DNA from: Actinomycetota bacterium
GTDB lineage: Bacteria; Actinomycetota; Actinomycetes; Propionibacteriales; Nocardioidaceae
DNA length: 5,904 nt
NCBI GenBank assembly: GCA_009702305.1
Contig: WLIH01000193.1
Coordinates: forward strand, 1-5,904
Reading direction: 5' to 3'
Shown: in pieces, positions 1 to 5,503 of the stretch
Position numbering within the stretch: the stretch's first letter is position 1
How the letters are laid out: every line of letters begins with the position of its first letter
Translations under genes and position numbers: made by a program
The notes under the pieces: generated by a model
Told to the model about the DNA's origin: nothing
The model's database searches: none
Seen by the model: the letters and a program-made list of their open reading frames with translations, nothing else

Positions 1-115
1 CGGGCTGCGTCTGGGCGAGGGCAGCGGTGCGGTCGCGGCCGTCCCGGTGCTGCGCAGCGCCGTCGCCCTGCTGCGTGACGTCGCGCTGCTGAGCGACCTG
101 CTGCCGGATGCGTGA
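1..115 (+). CDS. cobT: CobT, nicotinate-nucleotide--dimethylbenzimidazole phosphoribosyltransferase, C-terminal fragment
   Basis: Only the last 37 codons are present; the first complete codon begins at base 2 and the TGA stop is at 113-115. The peptide begins with a Gly-Leu-Arg-Leu-Gly-Glu-Gly-Ser-Gly-Ala block, the near-C-terminal signature of CobT, followed by an alanine/leucine-rich final helix. From family knowledge, CobT (EC 2.4.2.21) transfers phosphoribose from nicotinate mononucleotide to 5,6-dimethylbenzimidazole, making alpha-ribazole 5'-phosphate for the lower ligand. This protein is called CobU in Pseudomonas denitrificans nomenclature and is unrelated to the chelatase subunit also called CobT. 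Its end overlaps the cobS start by 8 bases (ATGCGTGA), which suggests translational coupling. The product that CobT makes is the substrate of CobS, which supports the call despite the short fragment. Confidence 0.82.
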   Translation, partial: GLRLGEGSGAVAAVPVLRSAVALLRDVALLSDLLPDA

Positions 116-854
116 GGGCTGGCGGCTGGCGGTCGGCACGCTGACCGCGCTGCCGGTCCGGCCGACGCTGGCCGTCACCCCCGTGTCGGCGCGCGACGCC
201 GTGCTGCTCGCCCCGGTCGCCGTGCTCCCCCTCGGCGGCCTGGTCGCCGCGACCTGCCTGCTCGGCGACGCCCTCGGGCTGCCGCCGCTGCTGACGGCCT
301 TCGTCGCGATCGGGGCCCTCGCCACCGGCAGCCGGGCCCTGCACTGGGACGGCCTCTCCGACGTGGCCGACGCCCTCACGGCGTCCTACGACGCCGAGCG
401 GTCGCTGGCGGTGATGAAGTCGGGCACCTCCGGGCCGGCGGGAGTGGTCGCCACGGTCGTCGTGCTGGGCGTCCAGGTCAGCGCCCTGTCCGCGCTGGTC
501 GGCTCCGCGCGCGGCGCGCTCGGCGCCGGCCTGCTCGTGTGCCTGGCTCGCTGCGCCCTGACCTCCTGCTGCGCCCGTGGTGTGCCCGGCGCTCGCACCG
601 ACGGCCTCGGCGCGGCGTACGTCGAGACGGTGCCGCCGCTCGCCGTGGTCCTGTCCTGGTCGACCGCGGCCGTGCTGGCGGCCGTGGCGGTCGGCTGGCA
701 GGGTCCGGTCGCCGTGCTGCTCGCCGTGGTCGTGGTCGCCGCCCTGGTGCGACGTGCCGAGCAGCGATTCGGCGGGGTCACCGGCGACGTGTTCGGCGCC
801 GCGATCGAGGCAGCGCTCGCCACCCTGCTCGCCGGTGTCCTGGTGCTGCCGTGA
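108..854 (+). CDS. cobS: CobS, adenosylcobinamide-GDP ribazoletransferase (cobalamin synthase)
   Basis: This 248-residue integral membrane protein has the normal family length. It joins adenosylcobinamide-GDP to alpha-ribazole (or its phosphate) in the last step of the nucleotide-loop pathway (EC 2.7.8.26; CobV in P. denitrificans naming). Visible support is the acidic His-Trp-Asp-Gly-Leu-Ser-Asp motif at residues 79-85 with a further Asp at 88 (the probable Mg2+ and pyrophosphate site), the Lys-Ser-Gly-Thr-Ser-Gly-Pro block near 104-110, and Gly-Gly-Val-Thr-Gly-Asp at 222-227. Hydrophobic stretches near residues 31-52, 58-75, 112-133, 136-155, 177-196, 199-215 and 231-247 are likely membrane segments. 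The ATG at 108 overlaps the cobT stop and gives the usual N-terminus. I see no strong Shine-Dalgarno sequence before it, so coupling to cobT is likely. It converges on cobU with 8 bp between the stops. Confidence 0.95.
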   Translation: MREGWRLAVGTLTALPVRPTLAVTPVSARDAVLLAPVAVLPLGGLVAATCLLGDALGLPPLLTAFVAIGALATGSRALHWDGLSDVADALTASYDAERSLAVMKSGTSGPAGVVATVVVLGVQVSALSALVGSARGALGAGLLVCLARCALTSCCARGVPGARTDGLGAAYVETVPPLAVVLSWSTAAVLAAVAVGWQGPVAVLLAVVVVAALVRRAEQRFGGVTGDVFGAAIEAALATLLAGVLVLP

Positions 855-857
855 ACC

Positions 858-875
858 CCTGCCTACAACCGCAGG
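858..875. terminator. Weak hairpin at the cobS/cobU convergent junction
   Basis: A 5-bp perfect GC-rich stem (cctgc at 858-862 and gcagg at 871-875) with an 8-base loop begins 3 bases after the cobS stop and extends over the last codons and stop of cobU. It lies exactly between two convergent genes and could act on both strands. There is no T-tract and the stem is short, so it is only a candidate. An overlapping alternative pairs gtcctg (837-842) with caggac (872-877) across a longer loop. Confidence 0.18.
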
Positions 876-1387
876 ACGCGACCGGCGACGACCAGGTGCA
901 CCTCGTCGCACACCTGCGCGAGACGCTGGTTGGCCGTGCCGAGCAGGTCGCGGAAGAGACGGCCGGAGCGGTGCTCGGGCACCACGCCCAGCCCGACCTC
1001 GTTGGTGACCAGCACGACGTCGTGCGCGTGGGCGCGCACCGACTCGGCGACCTCGGCGAGCTGCTGCTCCACCGTCGCGGTCAGCACGACCGATGCCGAG
1101 TCCCACCCCGCCTCGTCCAGGACCGCGGTCAGCCAGGTGCCGAGGCAGTCGATCAGCACCGGACCGTCGGCCTCCCGCAGCGCCGCGGCCAGGTGGCCGC
1201 TCTCCACGGTGCGCCACGACGCAGGCCGACGAGCACGATGCACGGCGATCCGAGCGACCCAGTCCGGGTCCCCGTCGTCCTCGGGCGAGGGTCCGGGGGC
1301 GACGTACGTCGCGGGTCCGGGCCCCAGCAGGGCCTCGGCATGACGCGACTTGCCGGAGCGGACCCCGCCGGTCACGAGGGTCCTCAC
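863..1387 (-). CDS. cobU: CobU, bifunctional adenosylcobinamide kinase / adenosylcobinamide-phosphate guanylyltransferase
   Basis: This 174-residue cytosolic enzyme matches the family length. It phosphorylates adenosylcobinamide and then transfers GMP to it, giving adenosylcobinamide-GDP, the CobS substrate (EC 2.7.1.156 and 2.7.7.62; CobP in P. denitrificans). The N-terminal P-loop is Gly-Gly-Val-Arg-Ser-Gly-Lys-Ser at 7-14. His50, in the Arg-Ile-x-x-His-Arg-x-Arg-Arg-Pro block, aligns by motif with the guanylylated His of the Salmonella enzyme. The Leu-Ile-Asp-Cys-Leu block (78-82) and Thr-Asn-Glu-Val-Gly-Leu-Gly (128-134) are family hallmarks. The GTG at 1387 places the P-loop at the expected distance and has a GGAGG (1397-1393) 5 bases upstream. 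The gene is on the strand opposite to both neighbours: convergent with cobS and divergent from cbiB, 11 bp between starts. The stop is TAG, unlike the TGA of all the others. Confidence 0.95.
   Translation of the reverse strand: MRTLVTGGVRSGKSRHAEALLGPGPATYVAPGPSPEDDGDPDWVARIAVHRARRPASWRTVESGHLAAALREADGPVLIDCLGTWLTAVLDEAGWDSASVVLTATVEQQLAEVAESVRAHAHDVVLVTNEVGLGVVPEHRSGRLFRDLLGTANQRLAQVCDEVHLVVAGRVLRL
1289..1321. repeat. 14-bp palindrome flanked by 9-bp direct repeats inside cobU
   Basis: A perfect 14-bp palindrome, gcgacgtacgtcgc, lies at 1299-1312. It is flanked by two copies of gggtccggg at 1289-1297 and 1313-1321; the 7-base core gtccggg also occurs at 1262-1268. The element falls in the early part of cobU, about 80-110 bp upstream of the cbiB start on the other strand, where a cbiB promoter or operator would have to lie. 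It also simply encodes part of the CobU N-terminal region, so a regulatory role is conjecture. Confidence 0.3.
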
Positions 1388-1398
1388 GAGGTCCTCCG
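1388..1398. promoter_or_regulatory. Shared bidirectional ribosome-binding segment between cobU and cbiB
   Basis: The 11 bp between the divergent cobU GTG and cbiB ATG carry a Shine-Dalgarno-like element on each strand. On the plus strand GAGG (1388-1391) is 7 bases before the cbiB ATG at 1399. On the minus strand GGAGG (1397-1393) is 5 bases before the cobU GTG at 1387. These sites support both start choices. The space is far too small for promoters, so each transcript must start inside or beyond the opposite gene. Confidence 0.75.
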
Positions 1399-2331
1399 AT
1401 GAGGCCGGGCGCCACGCGGGCGCTGGGACTGGCTGTGGGCTACGCGCTCGACCGAGGGCTCGCCGACCCGCAGCACGGGCACCCGGTCGCGGGCTTCGGA
1501 TCGGTGGCCGCCGCCCTCGAGCGGCGCACCTACGCCGATGCCCGCTGGCCGGGCATCGCCCACGTCGCCGTGCTGGTCGGCGGCGCCGCCGCGGCAGGAC
1601 GGGCGCTCGAGCGGGCGTGCGGCGGACGGCCGGTCGCCCACGTCGCCGTGACCGCGGCTGCGACCTGGGCCGTGCTCGGTGGCACGACCCTGGGCCGGGA
1701 GGCGCGTGCCGTCGAGCAGGTGCTCGCCGACGCTCCGCTCGACGCCGCGCAGCGCCAGGTCGCCCGCCTGGTCGGGCGCGACACCTCGGTGCTCGACGCG
1801 TCCGGCGTCGCGCGCGCCACCATCGAATCGGTCGCCGAGAACACCTCCGACGCGGTCGTCGCTCCCCTGCTGCTCGGCGCGCTGGGCGGTGTGCCCGGCC
1901 TGATCGGCTACCGCGCCGCCAACACGCTCGACGCGATGATCGGGCACCGCAGCGAGCGCTACGAGCGCTTCGGCTGGGCGGCGGCCCGCCTCGACGACGT
2001 GCTCAACCTGGCCGGCGCCCGCCTCACCGCGGCCCTGGCCACCCTGCTCGGCGGGCGACCGGGAGCCAGCCTGCGCACGTGGCGACGCGACGCGGCCGGG
2101 CACCCCAGCCCCAACGCCGGCCCGGTGGAGGCGTCGTTCGCCGGGGCACTCGGGGTGCGGCTGGGTGGCGTCAACGTCTACGGATCGCGGGTCGAGGACC
2201 GCCATGTGCTGGGCGACGGCCGGGCTCCGACTCAGCACGACATCGCCCGGGCGACGGCGCTGGCCGACCGCGTCGGCGTGGCGGCGCTCATCGTGTGCGC
2301 AGCCATCGCAGCACGGCCGCGACGTCGCTGA
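1399..2331 (+). CDS. cbiB: CbiB/CobD, adenosylcobinamide-phosphate synthase
   Basis: This 310-residue membrane protein condenses adenosylcobyric acid with (R)-1-amino-2-propanol O-2-phosphate to form adenosylcobinamide phosphate (EC 6.3.1.10; called cobD in P. denitrificans naming, which differs from Salmonella CobD). Family blocks are visible in order: Asp-Pro-Gln-His-Gly-His-Pro-Val (23-30), Ser-Val-Ala-Glu-Asn-Thr (144-149) with Asp151, [10 protein letters not shown] (171-180), Arg-Leu-Asp-Asp (197-200), His-Pro-Ser-Pro-Asn-Ala-Gly (235-241) and a Gly-Val-Arg-Leu-Gly-Gly block (252-257). Hydrophobic segments near 52-70, 79-95, 153-170, 202-218 and 293-305 fit a multi-pass protein. The frame stays open upstream to 1093, but ATG 1399 gives the usual N-terminus and has a well-placed GAGG. 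The 3' end overlaps convergent cobK by 44 bp. Confidence 0.95.
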   Translation: MRPGATRALGLAVGYALDRGLADPQHGHPVAGFGSVAAALERRTYADARWPGIAHVAVLVGGAAAAGRALERACGGRPVAHVAVTAAATWAVLGGTTLGREARAVEQVLADAPLDAAQRQVARLVGRDTSVLDASGVARATIESVAENTSDAVVAPLLLGALGGVPGLIGYRAANTLDAMIGHRSERYERFGWAAARLDDVLNLAGARLTAALATLLGGRPGASLRTWRRDAAGHPSPNAGPVEASFAGALGVRLGGVNVYGSRVEDRHVLGDGRAPTQHDIARATALADRVGVAALIVCAAIAARPRRR

Positions 2332-3001
2332 CGGTGCGCACACCCGCGGGCGGCGACGGTCGACGGACGACCACCACGGGCAGGTCGATCTCGGCCGCGG
2401 CCGCCAGCTTGGGCCAGGTGTGCGCTCCCCCGGAGTCCTTGGTGACCAGCACGTCGGCGCCGTGCTCGCGCATCAGCGCCCGCTCGCCGTCGAGGTCGTA
2501 GGGGCCGCGACTGAGCAGGACCCGCCACCGGTCCGGCACCTCGACCTCGGGCGGATCGACCACCCGGGCGAGCACGTCGTGCCTGATCAGCGGTCCGACG
2601 AACCGCCCGAGCTCCTGACGGCCGACCGTCACGAACGGCCGCTGCCCCAGCCCGGCGCAGGTCAGCGCGGCCTCGTCGTGCCCGTCGACCCAGTGCCACG
2701 TGCCGGTGGGGTCGCTCCACCCCGGGCGAGCCAGCCGCAGCAGCGGCACACCGACCGACGCGGCGTGCGCCGAGATGCGGGCAGCGAAGGGATGGGTGGC
2801 GTCGACCACGGCACCGAAGCCCTCGGCGTACGCCGCCAGCCCGGCCGCGCCGCCGAAGCCGCCGATCCGCACCGCGCCGACCGGGAGACGCGGACGCGCG
2901 ACCCGGCCGGCCAGGGACGTCTCGACCTCGATCCCGGCGCGGACGAGGGCGGCCGCCAGCTCACGGGCCTCGGCGGTGCCGCCGAGCAGCAGCACCCTCA
3001 C
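2288..3001 (-). CDS. cobK: CobK, precorrin-6A reductase
   Basis: This 237-residue protein is close to the usual length for CobK/CbiJ. It reduces precorrin-6A to precorrin-6B with NADPH (EC 1.3.1.54), acting on the product of CobF, which is encoded in the same minus-strand train. Visible motifs are the N-terminal nucleotide-binding Leu-Gly-Gly-Thr-Ala-Glu-Ala-Arg (6-13), Arg-Ile-Gly-Gly-Phe-Gly-Gly (45-51), Asp-Ala-Thr-His-Pro-Phe-Ala (67-73), Thr-Val-Gly-Arg-Gln-Glu-Leu (125-131), Ser-Arg-Gly-Pro-Tyr (164-168) and Thr-Lys-Asp-Ser-Gly-Gly (187-192). The GTG start is in a 4-base GTGA overlap with the cobQ stop. There is no clear Shine-Dalgarno sequence, so it probably depends on coupled translation. 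Presence of cobF and cobN favours the cobalt-free substrate over cobalt-precorrin-6A. It appears to be the last gene of the train; its tail overlaps cbiB. Confidence 0.95.
   Translation of the reverse strand: MRVLLLGGTAEARELAAALVRAGIEVETSLAGRVARPRLPVGAVRIGGFGGAAGLAAYAEGFGAVVDATHPFAARISAHAASVGVPLLRLARPGWSDPTGTWHWVDGHDEAALTCAGLGQRPFVTVGRQELGRFVGPLIRHDVLARVVDPPEVEVPDRWRVLLSRGPYDLDGERALMREHGADVLVTKDSGGAHTWPKLAAAAEIDLPVVVVRRPSPPAGVRTVSDVAAVLRWLRTR
2293..2343. repeat. 9-bp inverted repeat spanning the cbiB/cobK overlap
   Basis: Perfect 9-bp arms gtgtgcgca (2293-2301) and tgcgcacac (2335-2343) enclose a 33-base spacer that itself contains the perfect 10-bp palindrome gcgacgtcgc (2319-2328). The structure covers nearly all of the 44-bp convergent overlap. 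One arm is 2 bases before the cobK stop codon and the other is 3 bases after the cbiB stop. It could form the same stem in both mRNAs and act as a bidirectional terminator or 3'-end stabiliser. There is no T-tract, so the function is inferred from position only. Confidence 0.35.
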
Positions 3002-4413
3002 GGCGCACCCGGCGGCACGAACGGCAGGCCTGCCGGCGCGCCGCTGCGAGCGAGGTCGAGCAGGGCGTCAACGTCGAGGTGCTCCTCGACGAGATCGCCG
3101 AGCAGGTCGAGCCGGCGCTCGCGGGCTGCGGGGAAGCAGGCGGTGGACGTGATGCCGAGGGCCTCGATCAGATACGCCGCACGGTGCGCGTCGTCCTCCA
3201 GCAGGCCGTGCACCATCGTGCCCTGCACGGCCCCGCGCCGGCTCTCGCCGCTGACCCGGCCGTGGTGGATCTCGTAGCCGGCAGGATCGTGGCGGCGCAG
3301 CACCTTCTCGGCGCCGAACTCGGTGGTCAGGTCGAGCAGTCCGAGACCCTCGACGACCGCGCCGGCCGGTCCCTCGACGCCGTCCGGGTCCGCGATCATG
3401 CGCCCGAGCATCTGATGCCCGCCGCAGATGCCGAGCACCGGGCGCCCGGACGCCGCGTGGTCGAGCACCGCGCGGTCCAGGCCTCGCGCGCGCATCCAGG
3501 CCAGGTCGGCGATCGTGGCCCGGGTGCCCGGCAGGACCACCAGGTCGGCGTCGTCGATGCCCTGGGGCGTCGACACGAACCGCACGTCGAGCTCGGGCTC
3601 CAGTCCGAGGGCGTCGAGGTCGGTGAAGTTGCTGATCCGCGGCATCCGCACGACCGCGACCGTCCGCGCCCCGTCGACCGGGGAGCGTCGGCCCTCCAGG
3701 TCGAGAGCGTCCTCGCTGTCGAGCCACAGGTCGGGGTGCCACGGCAGCACGCCGTAGACCTCGCGACCGCTCAGCCTCCGCAAGGCGTCCAGGCCGGGAG
3801 CCAGCAGCGACCGGTCGCCGCGGAACTTGTTGACCACGAAGCCCGCCACGAGGGCCTGATCCTCGCGCGAGAGCAGGGCGAGGGTGCCGAAGAAGGCCGC
3901 GAACACCCCGCCCCGGTCGATGTCGCCGACCACGACGGTCGGCAGCCCGGCGTGCCGCGCCAGCCCCATGTTGACGTAGTCGCTGGCCCGGAGGTTGATC
4001 TCGGCCGGACTCCCGGCGCCCTCGGCGACCACCACCTCGTAGCGGGTCGACAGGTCGTCCCAGGCGTCGTACGCCGCACGCGCCAGGTGACGTCGACCGT
4101 CGACGAAGTCGCGGCTGGAGACCTCGCCGGCCGGCTGCCCGAGCACCACGACGTGGCTGCGCTGGTCGGAGCCGGGCTTGAGCAGCACCGGGTTCATCGC
4201 CGCCTCGGGCTCGGCTCGCGCCGCGAGCGCCTGGGTCCATTGAGCTCGACCGATCTCGGCGCCGTCGCGGGTCACCATCGAGTTGTTCGACATGTTCTGC
4301 GCCTTGAACGGCGCGACCCGCACCCCCCGCCGGGCCAGCGCGCGGCACAGCCCGGTGGTGACGATCGACTTGCCGGCATCCGAGGTGGTGCCGGCGACGA
4401 GCAGGCCGCTCAC
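2998..4413 (-). CDS. cobQ: CobQ, adenosylcobyric acid synthase (glutamine-hydrolysing)
   Basis: This 471-residue amidotransferase uses glutamine and ATP to amidate the b, d, e and g carboxylates of adenosylcobyrinic acid a,c-diamide (EC 6.3.5.10; CbiP in the anaerobic naming). The N-terminal dethiobiotin-synthetase-like ATPase domain has the P-loop Gly-Thr-Thr-Ser-Asp-Ala-Gly-Lys-Ser (8-16), [10 protein letters not shown] (36-45), Glu-Gly-Ala-Gly-Ser-Pro (131-136) and Gly-Asp-Ile-Asp-Arg-Gly-Gly (163-169). The C-terminal class I glutaminase domain has nucleophile Cys330 in Gly-Ile-Cys-Gly-Gly-His-Gln and His402 in Met-Val-His-Gly. The frame is open to 4590, but GTG 4413 puts the P-loop at the expected place and forms a GTGA overlap with the upstream ferredoxin stop. 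The stretch between Gly-Tyr-Glu-Ile-His (379-383) and the catalytic His looks shorter than I recall for homologues. Confidence 0.96.
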   Translation of the reverse strand: MSGLLVAGTTSDAGKSIVTTGLCRALARRGVRVAPFKAQNMSNNSMVTRDGAEIGRAQWTQALAARAEPEAAMNPVLLKPGSDQRSHVVVLGQPAGEVSSRDFVDGRRHLARAAYDAWDDLSTRYEVVVAEGAGSPAEINLRASDYVNMGLARHAGLPTVVVGDIDRGGVFAAFFGTLALLSREDQALVAGFVVNKFRGDRSLLAPGLDALRRLSGREVYGVLPWHPDLWLDSEDALDLEGRRSPVDGARTVAVVRMPRISNFTDLDALGLEPELDVRFVSTPQGIDDADLVVLPGTRATIADLAWMRARGLDRAVLDHAASGRPVLGICGGHQMLGRMIADPDGVEGPAGAVVEGLGLLDLTTEFGAEKVLRRHDPAGYEIHHGRVSGESRRGAVQGTMVHGLLEDDAHRAAYLIEALGITSTACFPAARERRLDLLGDLVEEHLDVDALLDLARSGAPAGLPFVPPGAP

Positions 4414-4745
4414 CCCTGACCGCCGACGAACCGGTGCGGCGCGAGCTCCGCGGGCAGGGGGCCGCCGCAGCGCACCCACGCGAGGACGGCGGTGGTCGTG
4501 GCGGGCGTGACGACGTCGCCCAACCAGGTGTCGTGGGGGCGCCGCCCGAGGGTGAAGTCGCGCACCAGCACCACGTTGCTGCGCTCGCACTCCGAGAGGC
4601 AGTCGACGACGCGGACGCGTACGCCGCCCTCCTCGGCGCCGCGCAGCAGCGTCTCCCGCTGCGCGTCGTGATCGACCCCGGGGTGCTTCGCGGCGCTGCC
4701 GCAGCAGCAGTCCCGGCAGACCAGCACGTCACGGTCGGGGCGCAT
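4410..4745 (-). CDS. Small (2Fe-2S) ferredoxin-like protein of the cobalamin operon
   Basis: This 111-residue soluble protein has no signal peptide or membrane segment. It has a cysteine cluster Cys10-x-x-Cys13-Cys14-Cys15 early and Cys49-x3-Cys53 later, with one more Cys at 93. A Cys group followed by a distant Cys-x3-Cys is the pattern of thioredoxin-like [2Fe-2S] ferredoxins. His21, His26 and the Trp74-Leu-Gly and Trp90...Gly-Gly-Pro blocks resemble small (2Fe-2S)-ferredoxin-domain proteins I recall from actinobacterial cobalamin clusters. The ATG at 4745 overlaps the cobF stop by 1 base (TGATG), with a weak GGGGG about 9 bases upstream; the stop overlaps the cobQ start (GTGA). Its role is not established. 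Electron transfer to a corrin-pathway oxidoreductase or to cobalt reduction, or metal handling for the chelatase, are possibilities drawn from context only. Confidence 0.8.
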   Translation of the reverse strand: MRPDRDVLVCRDCCCGSAAKHPGVDHDAQRETLLRGAEEGGVRVRVVDCLSECERSNVVLVRDFTLGRRPHDTWLGDVVTPATTTAVLAWVRCGGPLPAELAPHRFVGGQG

Positions 4746-5503
4746 CAGGCGGCACCCCCGCCCGGCGCTCGGATCAGGAAGAGGTCCATCACCCAGCCGT
4801 CGACGGCGCGGGCGCGCTCGCGGGCGAGCGCGATCTCACCGCGCACGTCGGCGACCCGGCCGGCGGCCAGCTCCTCGCCCGGAGCGCCGAGATTGGCGCC
4901 CCACCAGATCGCCCAGTCGTCCAGACCGGCGAGGTCGAGGGAGCGGTTCAGCATCGCCACGACGTTGCGCTGGCCCGCGGCGATCGCCTCGCGCAGGCGC
5001 CGCCCCGAGGTGACGTGCACCGGGCCACCGACCTCGTGCAGCACGATCCGGTGCCTCGCGGCGAGCAGCTGCAGGCTGCTGATCCCGGGCACCACGTCGA
5101 CGTCGAGCTCGAGCCCGCGCCGCACCAGGTCGTCGACGATCCGCAGTGTCGAGTCGTAGAGCGACGGATCGCCCCACACCAGGAGCGCCAGGTCGCCGGG
5201 GTGTTGGTCGATCGCTGCGTGGTAGGCCGCGGCGCGCTCGTCGTGCCACCCGCGCACCGCGTCGTCGTAGGCCGCCTGGTCATGCACGACGGACTCGGCA
5301 CGCTCGCGCGGCGGGTCGGCGACCACCACCACCGGCGGGTCACCGTGGCGGCGGCACACCTCGCGGCGGACCTCCAGCAGCGGGTCGTCCTCGGACTTGC
5401 CGAACGCGAGCACGTAGTCGACCGAGGCGATCGCCGCGGCCGCCTCCGGCGTCACGTGCTGGGGTCCCATGCCGATCCCGACCACGCGCAGCCGGCGCGT
5501 CAC
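4745..5503 (-). CDS. cobF: CobF, precorrin-6A synthase (deacetylating)
   Basis: This 252-residue SAM-dependent methyltransferase methylates C-1 of precorrin-5 and releases acetate, completing ring contraction to precorrin-6A (EC 2.1.1.152). It is diagnostic of the aerobic pathway. The tetrapyrrole methylase fold shows Val-Val-Gly-Ile-Gly-Met-Gly-Pro (7-14), the CobF-type block Val-Trp-Gly-Asp-Pro-Ser-Leu-Tyr-Asp-Ser-Thr-Leu-Arg (109-121), Val-Val-Pro-Gly-Ile-Ser-Ser-Leu-Gln (137-145), Arg-His-Arg-Ile (150-153), Thr-Ser-Gly-Arg-Arg-Leu (165-170) and Ile-Trp-Trp-Gly-Ala (199-203). These blocks separate it from other methylases of the pathway such as CobI, CobJ, CobM and CobL. The GTG start lies in a GTGA overlap with the cobN stop and has a GAGG (5514-5511) 7 bases upstream. 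Its product is the substrate of CobK, two genes further downstream than the next one. Confidence 0.94.
   Translation of the reverse strand: MTRRLRVVGIGMGPQHVTPEAAAAIASVDYVLAFGKSEDDPLLEVRREVCRRHGDPPVVVVADPPRERAESVVHDQAAYDDAVRGWHDERAAAYHAAIDQHPGDLALLVWGDPSLYDSTLRIVDDLVRRGLELDVDVVPGISSLQLLAARHRIVLHEVGGPVHVTSGRRLREAIAAGQRNVVAMLNRSLDLAGLDDWAIWWGANLGAPGEELAAGRVADVRGEIALARERARAVDGWVMDLFLIRAPGGGAA

Noticed and set aside
1093..1398. Upstream extension of CbiB by 102 codons
   Set aside because: The extension is antisense to cobU and Pro/Arg-rich. ATG 1399 has a GAGG at correct distance and gives the family's usual N-terminus.
1320..1398. A sigma-70-like promoter for cbiB inside cobU
   Set aside because: A TTGCCG-like hexamer near 1348 has no acceptable -10 partner at a normal distance, so I could not support a promoter.
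539..1402. 287-codon plus-strand open frame across the cobS end and cobU
   Set aside because: It overlaps two confident genes, is Arg- and Ala-rich low-complexity protein, and has no motif.
1384..2343. 319-codon minus-strand open frame linking cobK and cobU across cbiB
   Set aside because: It is antisense to a well-conserved CbiB and has no recognisable domain. GC-rich codon use keeps the opposite frame open. It matters only as possible untranslated antisense RNA.
3079..4419. 446-codon plus-strand open frame opposite cobQ
   Set aside because: It lies antisense over almost all of a clear CobQ. Its composition (rich in Arg, Gly, His, Val, no recognisable motif) is what the mirror frame of a high-GC gene gives.
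4414..4590. Upstream extension of CobQ by 59 codons to an earlier start
   Set aside because: The extra residues are Arg-rich, without family similarity, and would overlap the ferredoxin gene by about 180 bp. The GTG at 4413 puts the P-loop at residue 8 as expected.
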